From Blasia pusilla (lineage: Eukaryota; Marchantiophyta; Marchantiopsida; Blasiales), in assembly GCA_050084515.1 (NCBI GenBank), contig CM114271.1:35898001-35962000 (forward strand): a stretch of DNA of 64,000 nt. Direction: 5' to 3'. Position 1 is the first letter of the stretch, and the number at the start of each line of letters is the position of its first letter. Of this stretch, positions 34,201 through 46,020 are shown piece after piece. The position numbers were made by a program, and so were the translations under genes. Under the pieces are notes generated by a model. It made no database searches. It had not been told where the DNA came from and saw only the letters and a program-made list of their open reading frames with translations.

Positions 34201-36971
34201 GATGCAAGGTGTTTAACAATCTGCAGTTTTGACACAACTTTCTTGCTGTATTCTCTGACCACCAAGGCGATGAATTGATTAAAGTCCATGCAGACAACAG
34301 TGGTTTACTGGTGCAAAAACTTAAATAAATAGATTGATGGCACAAAATGCATGTAATCCGTGACTAGTTATAGTCATAACCTTAGAGACAGAAACCAGTC
34401 ATAGATCGGGACAAAACAGGAGTAGAAAAAGATTAGTTTTAACTCCTCACTCAAAGACAGTGAAGGGCAGAATCTTGCCAATTGGTGCATGCTCCACTTG
34501 GCAATGAAGAGCTCCCGGGTCCAACCCTTTACAAACTCCACTCCTGTTAACAGACAATCAACAATGAACCCAGGCGCACCTGCCCACAAACAGCGAATTT
34601 AGTTATCTAGATGCAATTTGACTGTTACCATTTCAAAACAGTGCAGCAGCGAGATATTTGAACGCTACTTCAAGAATTAAAGCAAATGTTAAAAGGAGAT
34701 CACAGCATACATCATGAGATTCATCATGTATGAACTGTATGTGCATCATACAGTGGCAAATTAGCCCAGAATTTCTTGAGAAGATAGGGCTCACTCGTCT
34801 AGCTACAAATTCTGAGATAATTGCATCAACAATGACAGTCACATGCAACAAAAAGCAACTCCAAAGAGGGCACTTTGAATAATAGATCAAAATCACTGGT
34901 CTTCAACCAATCACCTTGAAATGGTACAGCCACAGCAACCCATGTGTGCACATACTTCTCAAATACCTGTACCATCCAATTGCAGACCACAGGCAATCAT
35001 GACATGAACACCATCTTGCCTATTACCATGACTTACCTTGTACTGGATACAAAATGTGACTACGTCAGACTTTGGTAATCTGAACCAATTACTGGCAGAT
35101 GAAGAATTCTTGATTTTGTAAAGTCCTAGTAAACATCGATTTCAGTAAGGTGAGACTACTACAAGTCAAAATCAAACATTGAACTCCATCACTCAGCTAA
35201 GAACACAACCATTGGTTTATAATTTACCTCTGGGCGGAGGGCCAAGAAGCACTTCACAATCATGCCTCCCATCGAATGGGAAACAATGTCAATTTTTCTC
35301 CCACCCGATGCCTCGTACATTAACTTTAGCTTTGCTTCAAGGGCATCCATTCGCTCTGGAAGGCTGCCGATGAACCAGCACAAGGATGTAAGTCAGGAGT
35401 CCAGGGCAGTACTACTGTGCACATCCAAAAAATAGGTCAAAAGCCTCCACAAAGACTCATTCCAACCTGAAAAGCAGCTTGAAGCATTCTTAGACCTAAA
35501 CTTCCACACACATATTTACAGTCAACATACTTCTACTGCACTTGAAAACCGAGTTCCTGGTAAGTGAACGTGATCTGAATAGTACATATCATGGTCCCTT
35601 CTAAACAAATCAGACAATCTCTATTCTCAAGAATAAGACTGCCGGTCTCATGAAAAACAGGTTTGTACATACCTCATGTAACAATTCATGAGTAGGACAC
35701 TAACCCATACAACTTCAACACATTTAAATTAACTTCTGATGTTCTAGGAAATCCGAATTACAGATACCGTTGCAAATAGGACTTGCGCTGCATTATGGAT
35801 AGTTAAAGAACTGTGGACTTCTTAACATAACTGTAACTTACAGAATGTCCGCTGGTCTTTCGGGAGAAGCCAACTTCATACTAAAACTATTGTCATAAAC
35901 TCGAGCCGACCTCAGAAATATACCACACAGCCTCATGTACAGTGGGACCTTGATAGAGAGTTCAACAACACTCTGAAATGCAAACCCAAACGCACCGATT
36001 GCTTTGACGAAAATCATATGGAAAGCCAAAGAGAGTCGTCCCCTCCTTATAACCCCATCCCAACATCTGCTTAATGAGATCATGAAAGTAGTAGACAACA
36101 TCCAAGCGCAAGATCTGGCCCCACCACAACCCAAACCTAAGTCAGAACAGACTGACTCAAATCGGAATTTTGAACTCAGTTTGGGTAAATCAAGGTACTC
36201 TTGGTTGAGCCATCATTTCGACTGCAACAACTGAACAGATTGCATCTACAGACTTCACATGAGAGACTCCTTCTCCAGGAACTTTTGTTCTCTCTGTGAG
36301 AATCCCACGCAATTCTCGGAGTGAACACGTCTCAACTGAGGGAGTTCGACCATGCGCGCATTAGGTGACAAAATTCAGAGACACGAGTAACGTAACTTAC
36401 AACATCAGGATCTAGGATGTCGCAACCGTAGAGACCATATCTGTCCTCGGGAACTTCGATTTGTACAGTAGGGTCCAAAGACTCCGTTTTACCTGATAGC
36501 GAACACCAGAATTGCGAAACACACATTCGAAACAAACAGCAGGGATTAGATTTCCATCGCCAGTCAGTCATATGTGATATACATGAACTCTTACCCCAGT
36601 GAAAAGCAGCTTTTAGGCTGCGTAATGACAAAGGCAGGATGGGACTAAACTCAGCCACGAAGATTGGAAACGTTTGGATAATACAAGATTGAAGAGATTT
36701 CTGAAGGTGCTCGAACGACACCTGTTTCCGGATTGTAGAACGACCAAAGTTTAGCCCGGAACTCATGATCCGCAGAAAATAAACGCACCCAAACACGCTC
36801 CTTCTTTCCCTCATCATTCACGGCATTTAAAATAGATCCTCCAATACCCGGTATCAAAAGAACTGGGTGGAGGTTAAGGTCAACATTCTTGTCTTCTGCA
36901 GAACGGTCGTTCCATGGCCACCAGTCCTCGATTTTGTCGATAACATCCCAGATGTTGAACTTCAAACGCAT
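31215..36971 (-). CDS. LCAT4: LCAT-like phospholipase / acyltransferase, LCAT4 type
   Basis: Eleven minus-strand exons: 36971-36722, 36492-36401, 36114-35996, 35363-35228, 34966-34915, 34579-34479, 34159-33977, 33842-33622, 33054-33000, 32062-32009 and 31754-31215. The phases agree throughout and give 600 residues. The exon-by-exon match is to the plant LCAT-like 4 group, whose studied members hydrolyse phospholipids as phospholipase A in the cytosol or on membranes. Residues 36-48 hold PVLLIPGIGGSIL. The nucleophile is Ser184 in SHSMGG, the acid Asp412 in NGDGTVP, and the base His437 in GDHRGIL. ERVWVRLF, DFRQSNR, KWSMHQL and ECPSVYELM are also family blocks. The tail after about residue 490 is acidic, then Ala-rich, and longer than I recall for Arabidopsis. 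No signal peptide or membrane helix is seen. Nine introns are GT-AG; intron 6 (34160-34478) is GC-AG. Intron 9 holds a retroelement fragment. Substrate choice is inferred from family only. Confidence 0.92.
32193..32960 (+). mobile_element. copia-like LTR, leader and gag start inside intron 9
   Basis: Within intron 9 of the minus-strand LCAT-like gene, the plus strand begins TGTTGAAATTTGTTAATATC (a TG-start typical of copia LTRs). It has a TATATAA box at 32419-32425. After a leader it opens an ATG at 32804 encoding about 50 residues (MDGLADASSDFVQG onward) before a TGA. The layout LTR, leader, gag start resembles a truncated copia element inserted antisense to the gene. The 3' LTR end, primer-binding site and target duplication were not identified. 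The intron's splice sites flank the insertion intact. Confidence 0.45.
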
Positions 36972-38130
36972 GGTTCCAGACGAATTATCTAAAAAATGCC
37001 AACACGAGCCCTTCTAGCCACACGGCTACCCGAAAATCTGCGCAGGAGCGAGTCTATTCCTCTCCCTTTAGACGGAATGATTCCGCCTCCTTGAATTGAA
37101 GACCAGGGTCCAGTAAACTCGACTTGTCTCCTGTACTTAGCAAGCAGGGGCTCAAATAGCAATCCCCATCACAAGGACCAAATAACATCAATACTCCTCC
37201 ATACTCTGCAAAACCAACCACACCTTCCTGTTTCCAAAACCCACCCAACCCCACGCCCACCTTCTTCCCTACCCCACTGTGCGAACCAAATTCACGCCTC
37301 AAGAAGCGCCAATTGAAACGCACGACACTCCAATTCCGCCAGCGTCCCTGCACTCCTTCCTTTACCCCACACTCCTACTGCTCCTGAATTAGGGTTTTCT
37401 GCAGCAATTCGTAGTGCTGTCCGAACCGGTGCCCACATCCAACTCCGTCACAAGACAAGTATAAAAAAGAACAGCGGAACTTTTTCATGGTACAGAAGCT
37501 TCGATCATTTTTTATTACACCCTTTCGACGATTCCTTCTTCGATTTCATTCTATATATCGCTTCTCTGCTAAACGCTGGCAGACCCAGACGACGAGGATA
37601 CAGTGGCCCAGAACAGTCTTCCGTTGCGGCGCAATTTCTTCCCAGCATGAGTCGACTGCAGCCCACGAGTACCAGAGGATGAGCGGGAGCAAAACGCCTC
37701 ACGACTAGCGCCTCGACCTCACACTTCGACTTCCCATGCTCCAAGCGCGGCAGGTGCGAACACTGTTTTGGGTTTATTCCTTTTCATACGTCATCACCCG
37801 TCGTCGTCAAGTCGCCCCGTGTTAACGATATCCCATTCCGTCTAGACTCTAGAGTCTACACCCTTCACTGCACTTCACCCATTCGCAGTAAATAACTACT
37901 ATACTCCGGCCCCGGCCCCGGGCCCCGACGGTGCAACCTCGTGAGAAGGCAAAGATACCTCCACGTGTCATGCCTGTCCCATCTTCCCATGGCTCATTTA
38001 CAGCCCGCATTCACGGTACGCCTGTCGAACAAACGAGCCGCCAAGTGCTTACACGGCTTCTACCTCGCAACCCACAAGCTATGAGACCTACAAAATTGTT
38101 AGGCGTGACGGCTCTTCGTGGAAGACAAGA
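36972..38130. promoter_or_regulatory. 5' leader and promoter region of the LCAT-like gene
   Basis: Intergenic DNA between the start codon of the minus-strand LCAT-like gene and the non-LTR element. It is GC-richer than the rest, with a CCGGCCCCGGCCCCGGGCCC tract at about 37911-37930. Open frames here (37054-37353 -, 37487-37708 +) show no motif. A TATAAAA at 37460-37466 is on the plus strand, the wrong direction for the gene. A TATATA at about 37552-37557 could serve the minus strand, but that is only a possibility. Confidence 0.35.
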
Positions 38131-38346
38131 GAAAGTGTAATAATATATAGAAAATAGGATGGGAAACCCGTTAGGATACAAACGAGGGGGCGCAAGACAA
38201 GAAAAAAAAAATTCAAAACCAGCCCGAAGTAAGAAGGGGACCTTCCTTTAATGAATAAAATCACCAACAACAGAGACAATATCAGCAGTACCTAGAAAAT
38301 TATGACTACTATTAAGTGGGCTTCTAGCATTGGCATCTCTAACCGC
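38131..38346 (-). other. probable 3' tail of the non-LTR element
   Basis: Minus-strand sequence after the element's last stop codon contains a T-rich run in plus-complement terms, and no coding. By position it would be the 3' untranslated region of the retroelement. No poly-A tail or target-site duplication could be marked with certainty. Confidence 0.35.
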
Positions 38347-41310
38347 CTAAGCCCGCCGCAAAAGCCCATTTGCCTCGGCACGTTGCAAAGCTATGGAGAC
38401 TCGTTGCCTACAATAAAGTATCGCACTGGCTAGGGACAACCCATTTCTCAACTGGAGATGATGGGCGCAATCCGTAAGGAACGATTCAAACCTCTCTCCC
38501 ATAGCCCCGTGCATCTCAATGGCTAGGGGGATAAATCCATGTCCATCATGAAGTCGACTATAAATGTGGGTCTTCTTGACCGCCGCCGCCGCTCCTTGTA
38601 GCAATCTGCCTTGCGCCGCCACTTGGGCTCGCACCGCCTCCCGCGTAGGATCTGTCACTATAACATCCGCTACCATCACCTCAGACTCCCTCGTCGTGTG
38701 GAGATCAACACGGATAAGGGACTCCCGCATGGAGTAGTGCCTCTCTCTCTCTCTGTACACGGAATCCACTCTCCCGAGCAATAGAGAACATAATATCCGG
38801 CACTGCATCGTGAGTGGCTTTCCTCTCACCCCCAACTGGACACCGTGCCAAATACACACCAAGTGGATCAAGACTCCGGCCACACTTGCAATGTGTCGAA
38901 CCAACCACCGATGGTTGGGGTAGGCCTAGTCGGTACCGTATCGTTGTAGTGTAGGTAAGTGGTGCAATGCGGAAAGCCGGGATGAGGGGACGAGCCCCCA
39001 CCCATGAGCATGCACCCTTTCCGGAGCAAGAGCGAATACGAGCCCGAACCTCCATGGGGATATTCTCGTCCGACATAATAGCTCTAAACAATGCATCAAA
39101 GTGGGCTTCCATCAAAGAAGATTGGAGCCCATACTGTCTGGGGGTAACTAGGGAAGAGAAAGCGGGAAGAACTGCTCTAGCCTCAACAAGAAGGGAGTCT
39201 CTACAAGCTCTGAGTGAAGACTGAAGTGGGAAAAGACCATCCTCAACCTAGGAAACGTAATGTAAAATTAGCGATCTATCCCCAACCAAAAATTGGGAGC
39301 AAAGGAGGGGTGCTACATTGGCCCAACTCCCTAAAAAAGGTGAAGACGCCACTAACTCAATCGTCATAAGACATACTCCACCAAAGGCAATCGGCCAAGA
39401 AGCTTGTCTATAAGCTAACTCCCCCGCGGGGCACTCTAATGAGCCGGGTCCTAGAAGATCCCCAAACGCCTGTAGGATCTTTCTATCAAAGGATCTATAC
39501 AAGGAAGAAATATGGCTAGACGCCCACACGGTTCTACACAGACAACCAGGTCTACGAGCAAAACATGACGAGAGGATTCCATAAGCTACTTGAGGGTCAC
39601 CAATCCTCGCGAGATCGTCGACGTGGAGAAGATCCTTGGTAAGAGCCGCTGCCACAACACTCGATACAAAGTCATGGCTCCCGAGTGGGACTCCCAAGAT
39701 GCGAAGCCCTCCAACAGGTGTCAAAAAACCATCAAGTAAATGAATATCCGTTGACAAGCCTAATGAAGACCAAGTCTTGCACTTTCCCATCTTCATGGTG
39801 AGGCCGACACATGCCAACTATGCTGAAAAGTGCTGAAATGTAGGAACGACCAGGTCTCCAAGGCCAACAATGTGAGTATCATTTGCCAACGAAGGGAAAA
39901 TGCAACCCGGTAAAGCCTCCACCGTAGAAAGAACCGCTCGATAATGAGCCAAAGCAAACAATGCACCACCCAAGGGATCACCCTAAAGCATCCCGATATC
40001 AGACTCCGATACCGTGACCTCCTCCTCAAACCTACCGTGGTGAAAATAGAGGGCCGAGGGGGCCCCATAAAAAGTATGCACGAAGGGAATCAGACTCGCT
40101 ATAGGACCCCATGCGTCTCAGTGAAGATAGCTGGCCAAGACATTGAGTTAAAGGCGTTCTCCACATCAACTTGGAGAACCACCCACTCAAGATGTATATC
40201 TAAACAAGCCCTCAAACCTAAGGCTACCGCCTCACAACCGGCTGGGATAGCAACTCTGAACTGGTGCGAACTCAAATGTGGCTAGAAAGCCTCAAAAAAT
40301 TGCAAACGATAGTGCGACTCACCAACCGTAATAGCACCTCCCCTATGGCGATCGAACGGATCCCTCCACCCTCCTTCGACAACGCCAAAAGTCGCACTGC
40401 CCCCAATACCTGGGCTACTACTGTTGGCACTCTCCCCTGAGCTAGGTGAGAGGCAATCTGAAGCAACTCGGAAAAGCTGCTAGCAGAGTCCTCGGGGGGA
40501 AAGCAATCACGAAGGTGTTTGTACATTATACCGGACAACCCTCCAGCTGCTTTCCTAAGGGAACGCCCAGGTGCCCGCGCAAAGAGGGACGGGTCTAGGC
40601 ATAAGGTTGTGTTAGGATGGAAGTCACGTACAAATGTTGGGATGTCAACCGCTGGACGAGGATGTAGCCTCTAGAGGGCGTCAATGGTAACAGCGGAAGG
40701 AGGAGCCATATCCATAGGGCAAAGCGCACGAGCCGCTCGCGAGTACTCCTCGGCTCGCCCAAATGTCCTACATCATCGCAATCTGGCTGCTTCAAGATCA
40801 TCCACTGGGAAACCAAGTGAAGTGCTACCTCTGGCATATGCCACGAACTCGCTCTGCAGAGACTCCCAATCGCCTCCTCGGAAGCGCCGCAATCAAGCCA
40901 CAACCTCTCTATGGCCAGCCTTCCCTCCTCGGGTATAGCGAAGAAACCATCGTGGAAGGACAAGTAGTAGATACCACGAGAGCTCATCCATAGGATCAAG
41001 CGCGATCCTAGATAGGGGAAGGAAAAAAGTCTAGTGAAGCTCATCCCGAATGGCATGGGGGATCCTATGAAACAACCTCGGGTAGGGAAAACGGGTCTCA
41101 AAGAAACCTGTGGTGTTGCCAAGGTAGGATCTCAACCACTCCCATGCCTTAGGAGGGGGCGATGATGCATGTAGCACCTATGAGCATACATGATCGACTG
41201 GAGGAACCACCCATCCAAATCTATCAAAGTCAGGATGTTTAGCCGCTAAGTGGTTCCGAATTCCTAAACGAGTGAAGAATTTTGGACAACAAGGGCATTT
41301 CGTATCCCGA
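38347..41310 (-). mobile_element. R2-like non-LTR retroelement, nearly complete but inactive
   Basis: A single intronless minus-strand coding track with domains in order. First is a C2H2-type finger CPCCPKFFTRLGIRNHLAAKH (41235-41297). Then come reverse transcriptase blocks GGGIRSIAIGEVLLRLV (within 40272-40538), GDPLGGALFALAH (about 39940-39980) and the catalytic box as LANDTHIVG (39878-39886), where Ala-Asp-Asp is expected. A zinc-binding region follows, HCKCGRSLDPLGVYLARC (38839-38890), with Tyr where a His is usual. Last is a C-terminal block VADVIVTDP ... KKTHIYSR ... FIPLAIEMHG (38700-38347) that resembles a PD-(D/E)xK-type nuclease. This order matches non-LTR elements with restriction-like endonucleases. 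In-frame stops (near 41190, 41030, 39820) and a frameshift in a CT run (about 38743-38757) show it is dead. The nuclease assignment is inference. Confidence 0.75.
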
Positions 41311-42110
41311 ATAGACGACCCACGGACCCCTATGCGAGGGGCCGATGCGGGTCAAGGCATGGACACCGCACACCAAGAAGAGAACATGACCCCCTCCATC
41401 AAACTCGAGAAACGATCCCCACCAGAATCCGTCCAACAACCCCCATTCGAACTAGCACTAATGGTAATCGACTCTCTTCCTGTCCACAAAAATGCTCTCC
41501 CTAGTATGAACTCTCATGTACCATCTTCACCTAGGACTTATGACCCAACCCCTTCCCAAAATAACGTAGAGGTAGTATGGAGGTCCGGATGATATGGAAA
41601 GAGAATAGACGGGAAAGAATATATGGGAATAGAGTGGGATAAGGGAGAAAAACATGGATCAAACGTGAGCGAGAAACATGAGTGGCTACAGGATAAGGAC
41701 ATAGAGAAAAAGGGATGGTGTGGAAGAACAACATGAGTTGTCTTGGAAATATTCATGACATGACAACGAAACGAGACAACAAAGAGGACCCTAATACCTA
41801 CATGAGAAACCCTAAAAAATCAAGAATCTAAGAAACAAAATAAAATGAACAATACTTCACTATAAGATTGATGTTGCGGATCAAAACATAGAGGAGACCG
41901 ATATCTCCGTCCGGTATAACACACGACCCTCTTCCATCCTCCATCACTCCATCAAAATCCGTTCCCGCCTCTTCACCATCCTCCGCGACCTCTGTGGGAG
42001 GTAGGGTTGATCGATCGTGGAAGACAAGTGAGGTGGAAGAGGAAAGAAGTTTTTACTGACTTAAAGGTGCACGATGACCATTTATGTTCATCGAAACTTG
42101 TTTGATATTT
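41311..42110. other. upstream flank of the non-LTR element, nothing recognised
   Basis: Probably includes the 5' untranslated part of the minus-strand non-LTR element. Frames on both strands (41272-41592 +, 41538-41756 -) carry no motif. Confidence 0.3.
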
Positions 42111-42520
42111 CCAAATTTTTTCTTGAGCATCCCTAATCAATGTTGGGGGGAGATCAGATGACAGGTCCCGATTTATTTTGCGATTGGATTTATGTTGTTT
42201 CTTTGTATCTGAAATTGGGATTATCATTTCCGTATGGGATTCCTAGGGAAAACTTTGAGAACCCTGGCCCCAATCGGAAAAATTGGGAAGGGTTCCCAGA
42301 GGATTTCATGAGAGCGATTGGGGATTTTTCCGCAACCAAAACTTCCACAGTTCTCAAATTGCCGGATAAACCCTATCTGTTGGAATTTTCTTTTGTGTAT
42401 GGCAATGTTGTCGCGACTAAAAGAAGTTCCCTACCATGCGTGTCACGGCCACCTTAGGAGGTCGAGGATTTTTCTACCACCAAAACCTTTGGATGTAGAA
42501 TGGTCCTTGGGTCATTATTC
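42111..42520 (+). other. unidentified open frame
   Basis: A 105-residue plus-strand frame (42140-42457) continues in a shifted frame to about 42520. It contains GIPRENFENPGPNRKNWEGF and TVLKLPDKPYLLEFSFVYG. It reads like real protein rather than random translation, but I know no family. It may be a transposon-encoded or captured exon. The frame change argues that it is not functional. Confidence 0.3.
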
Positions 42521-42599
42521 TTTGGACATTGTAATAAACTTCCGAAGTTTTATTCATTACTTGTTGGCAAAAGGTTTATGTTTGTACGTCAACGTCATT

Positions 42600-42840
42600 G
42601 CGAATAAAATTACTCTCCATGGAATCGAACCCTTAGTGTGCCTCCCGAGAAGCCCATAGACAGCCGCGGTTTGGTATTTATTGCGAGACCGAGCAGCTTG
42701 AACGCGGGCAGGCCAGGAAGAGGAGACTGCCAAAATGAAGCACCGAGGGGCGGAATCAAACCTGGGCACCGCTCCCGCATGCCACGACCTTTCCCACTTG
42801 CCTAGGGGCATTCCACGGTGTCATGCAAGGGAGCTTCGTT
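42600..42840 (-). repeat. tRNA-derived SINE-like sequence
   Basis: On the minus strand, TAGGCAAGTGG (42803-42793) fits a polymerase III A box. GGTTTGATTCC (42762-42752) fits a B box 41 nt further on, the spacing found in tRNA genes. The surrounding sequence does not fold into an obvious intact tRNA. A second perfect B-box-like GGTTCGATTCC lies at 42631-42621, suggesting two tRNA-like heads in tandem. This is typical of plant SINEs, but no poly-A or T tail or target duplication was found. Confidence 0.45.
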
Positions 42841-45340
42841 ATTACATATGTAAATATTTTTTTATTACCTACCCTGGTCTTCAGTCCGTTGGAGCCGATC
42901 GGTCTCGAAAAAAATGAAAAATCACAGCAATCTCAGGTCTTTGGTCTCCCGACCGTTGCCACGTAATACGAAGCTCATTTGATGAACATTGTTCACATAT
43001 GGACTCTTGTGTGGAGTAGTGCGCTAACAAGAGCACTACCACAAAACAAGAGCTCCAACACGTGCACTGTGTTTTTTATTGTGCCTTCATTTTCCATAGT
43101 CTCGCACTTGTAGATAAGTCACTTTCATTCTAGTGTGAAGTATGCACCATCAAGGATTTTGGCATAATTATATACTAATAAAATTCCCGTGCATTTAACT
43201 AGTGGTGTCTCCAAAAAGGATGGAGGTGGATGAGAAAGGTTAAAACTTTGGCAATCGTATATCATCCAAAGATCCATATGCAACACTATGTATGTTTGGG
43301 TTTGTATTACTCATAATACAATGGTTCTATAGGACAATGGTTAGGTTAACACTCCAATACAAATGCGAAATGTTTGGGTCTATATTACTCATAGGGCATA
43401 ATATGATTAATCATAGCAAAATGAATACCATATGATTCAAATTGCCATATGCTTGATGGATAGTATGAGTCTTTTTTAATCCCTAGTGGCTGGATAAATT
43501 TACTTGCAAGGGCTTGTGAATCAGCCCTCAAACCTTGCGACTAAATTTGAGGGCTATGAAATTAGAAGTGCAAAAAAATGCCCCTTAGGATTCACAAGGC
43601 CCTTATCGTGGTTTTTAATACCATTAGTGTCCAATTCTCCGAATAACTTTTACCTACCAAGACTAAGAGATTAGAATTTAAGATGATTTTCTACTTCTTC
43701 TTTGGGTCCATGCACTTGAGGAGGGGGATGCCACCTTTGTGAAAATGTTAGCATAGTTTTGGATGGTTTCAAACTCGTAATTCTTTAACCTTATATTATA
43801 AGTGTTTTGTACAAACATTTAAGTTGGTAAGTGCTTGGTTGAGGGTTGTGTTTAAGACTAGCAAGAAGAATGAAGATTCTAAGTGGCCAAAGACCAAAAA
43901 AAAAGTACATGACCATGAAGAGAGGTTATGATATTTCAAAATTCCCTAATAGTTGCTAAGGTGATTTAGAGTCTATAATTCTATAGGTCTACGGAACCAA
44001 GATCAAGAAAATCAGGATGCTAGATTACCAATTGTCACCTTGGGTAACACAATAGCATGGCAACCTCAAGATACCAAACCAGCTTCCATTCATAAATTCA
44101 TACATTGAACCATTTATAAGGCCATCTAAGGATATCTGCTAGAGAATACACAAGCATCGGGATGCCCAAAGTCCAAATGAATCATCTCTGAAAAGAAGCC
44201 AAAGGCACATTGCTTAATTGGAAAACTTAGAGGATTTTTCATTACTAACTTTGGTTTGGTCTGTTCATACAAGCATTTAATAAAATACTCTCCCGCCACT
44301 TTTGTTTCTCGTGATTTGACATTGGCCCTCAAATTCTAGGCATACGTAGCATGCATATTGTAAGGGAACATTGTTTGGACCGCATGCAATAGGACTTTCT
44401 ATCTATATGATACAAATACAATGTTTGGATAGTCAAGAATAGGGATTGCCTTCAGAGAGTTAGAGCAAAACCACTTCCACTTCTCGTTGCTCCAAGTTCT
44501 CAAATTTTATGTTACATGCAAAACCTTTAAACTATTTGGGCTCTATTCAAAAGACATAACTATCCAAAGGACTACTTTATACCCATTGGTATCTTGCAAC
44601 TATTCCATGTGCCTATTTACATGGTTATTTCTTGGAACTTGTACAAGTATGATATGTGGATAAGAACATTGGAATGACATCTTATCCAATGAATGGGTAA
44701 TGCAACTTCCTATATACGAGATATATATTTAGAGAAGTTCACTCAAATCTTATGTTCTTGTGCATTATTGACAAAACAAGGTTGATTCTTGAGGTGTTGA
44801 AGTGATTGCAATTGCATTTGATTAAACAAGTGCACTAGCTAGTAATATCTGCCATTTTCAAACAACAATATTACGTTTTCCTTCATCCATCCAAAGTGCT
44901 TTTGTACATGTCTTGAGTTCCAAGATACTAGGTGGCCTTCTACACATATAATAACATGGGATGTGATGATTGGAATGGACTTCCAAAAGCTATTAAACCC
45001 TTTTTTGTATTAATTCCTTGATTAAAGAAATTCACAATACAAGTCTACTTATGATTAAGAGCAATGGGTTGATAACTACGTGGGATTGTCCCCCATATTC
45101 ATCTTGTCATCAAACGCTTTGAAATTGATGGTCCTCATAATTTCCCCAATAATACATGTGTTACGGAAATATTTTCATATTTCCAACTTCTATATCCAAT
45201 CCACATGAACATATCATTGAAATCATTTGACCAACTCTCCAATCTAGACTAATCTTGACAATGTGCAAGCTTAGTGTAACTTAATACCTCCAAATCCTAA
45301 TCAAGTATCAGTTTGACATGTCGTGCGTATCCACAACATG
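42841..45340. other. AT-rich, no recognised gene
   Basis: AT-rich DNA with only short frames (for example 44126-44332 -, 68 residues), none with a family motif. It is most likely decayed repeat sequence. Confidence 0.3.
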
Positions 45341-45349
45341 TATTGATGC

Positions 45350-46020
45350 TAATAATTATAAGTGAATAAACATAAGATATCATACTCACTCATGGCATCT
45401 AAATACCAATATAATAGTGTACCAAAATTTCTCCACTTAAATCAAGATCACTGCAACGGTGCACACAATCTCCATCTCTATCTCATATGTCTCATCTCCA
45501 TTCTCCTAATGAGAGGCTTGGATTACTCACAAGGCAAGAAGGACCATACCTTTGCTGCCTCATGCTAAGAGGTTCAACAAAGAGAGAATGAGCTAAAAAA
45601 CTCCCTTCCATTGGGAAAACCCCTTCCCTCTCCCAAACTCTCTCAACAGTAGTATGTACTTGCAGCTTACCTCCTTGGCTCTTGAGATGTTATAGGGGAT
45701 TAATGACCACTTCTCAAAATACAAAGTCAAGTATGTTGCAAATAATAACCTACCCAAAATATTAAGTTTCTCAGTATAGTAGAAAGTTAGCCAAAATAAA
45801 GGAAAAACGCGCCCTCTCAAGTTATCTGAAACCTCAATTAGTCATCCTCAACTTCTAGAGGGTATCCTCCAATCTCATTGAGTGGATACTCTTTGATCCA
45901 TTCTAAGAGATTTAACAACTCTCGTGTGCGTACATATTGCTACACAACATACATCATTGTTAGTAATTTCAAGCACATAAACACAATATACCATATTCAC
46001 TCATGGAATTTGAATACCAA
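45350..46020 (-). repeat. dispersed LTR-like repeat, copy 4 (minus)
   Basis: The complement matches copies 1-3, with CTCTCTTTGTTGAA, GGGAGAGGGAAGGGG and CCAAGGAGGTAA blocks. The terminal piece with CATACTCACTCATGGCAT (about 45380) recurs at 45990-46020 as CATATTCACTCATGGAAT, next to CTACACAACATACATCATTG. The repeat end is therefore partly duplicated in direct orientation. Confidence 0.6.

Noticed and set aside
37460-37466. TATA box for the LCAT-like gene
   Set aside because: It is on the plus strand, pointing away from the minus-strand gene.
37487-37708. Plus-strand 73-residue frame downstream of that TATA box as a divergent gene
   Set aside because: No motif, no splice continuation and an unremarkable composition.
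42752-42803. Functional tRNA gene on the minus strand
   Set aside because: A and B boxes are present, but no complete acceptor stem or anticodon arm could be folded by eye. A SINE head fits better.
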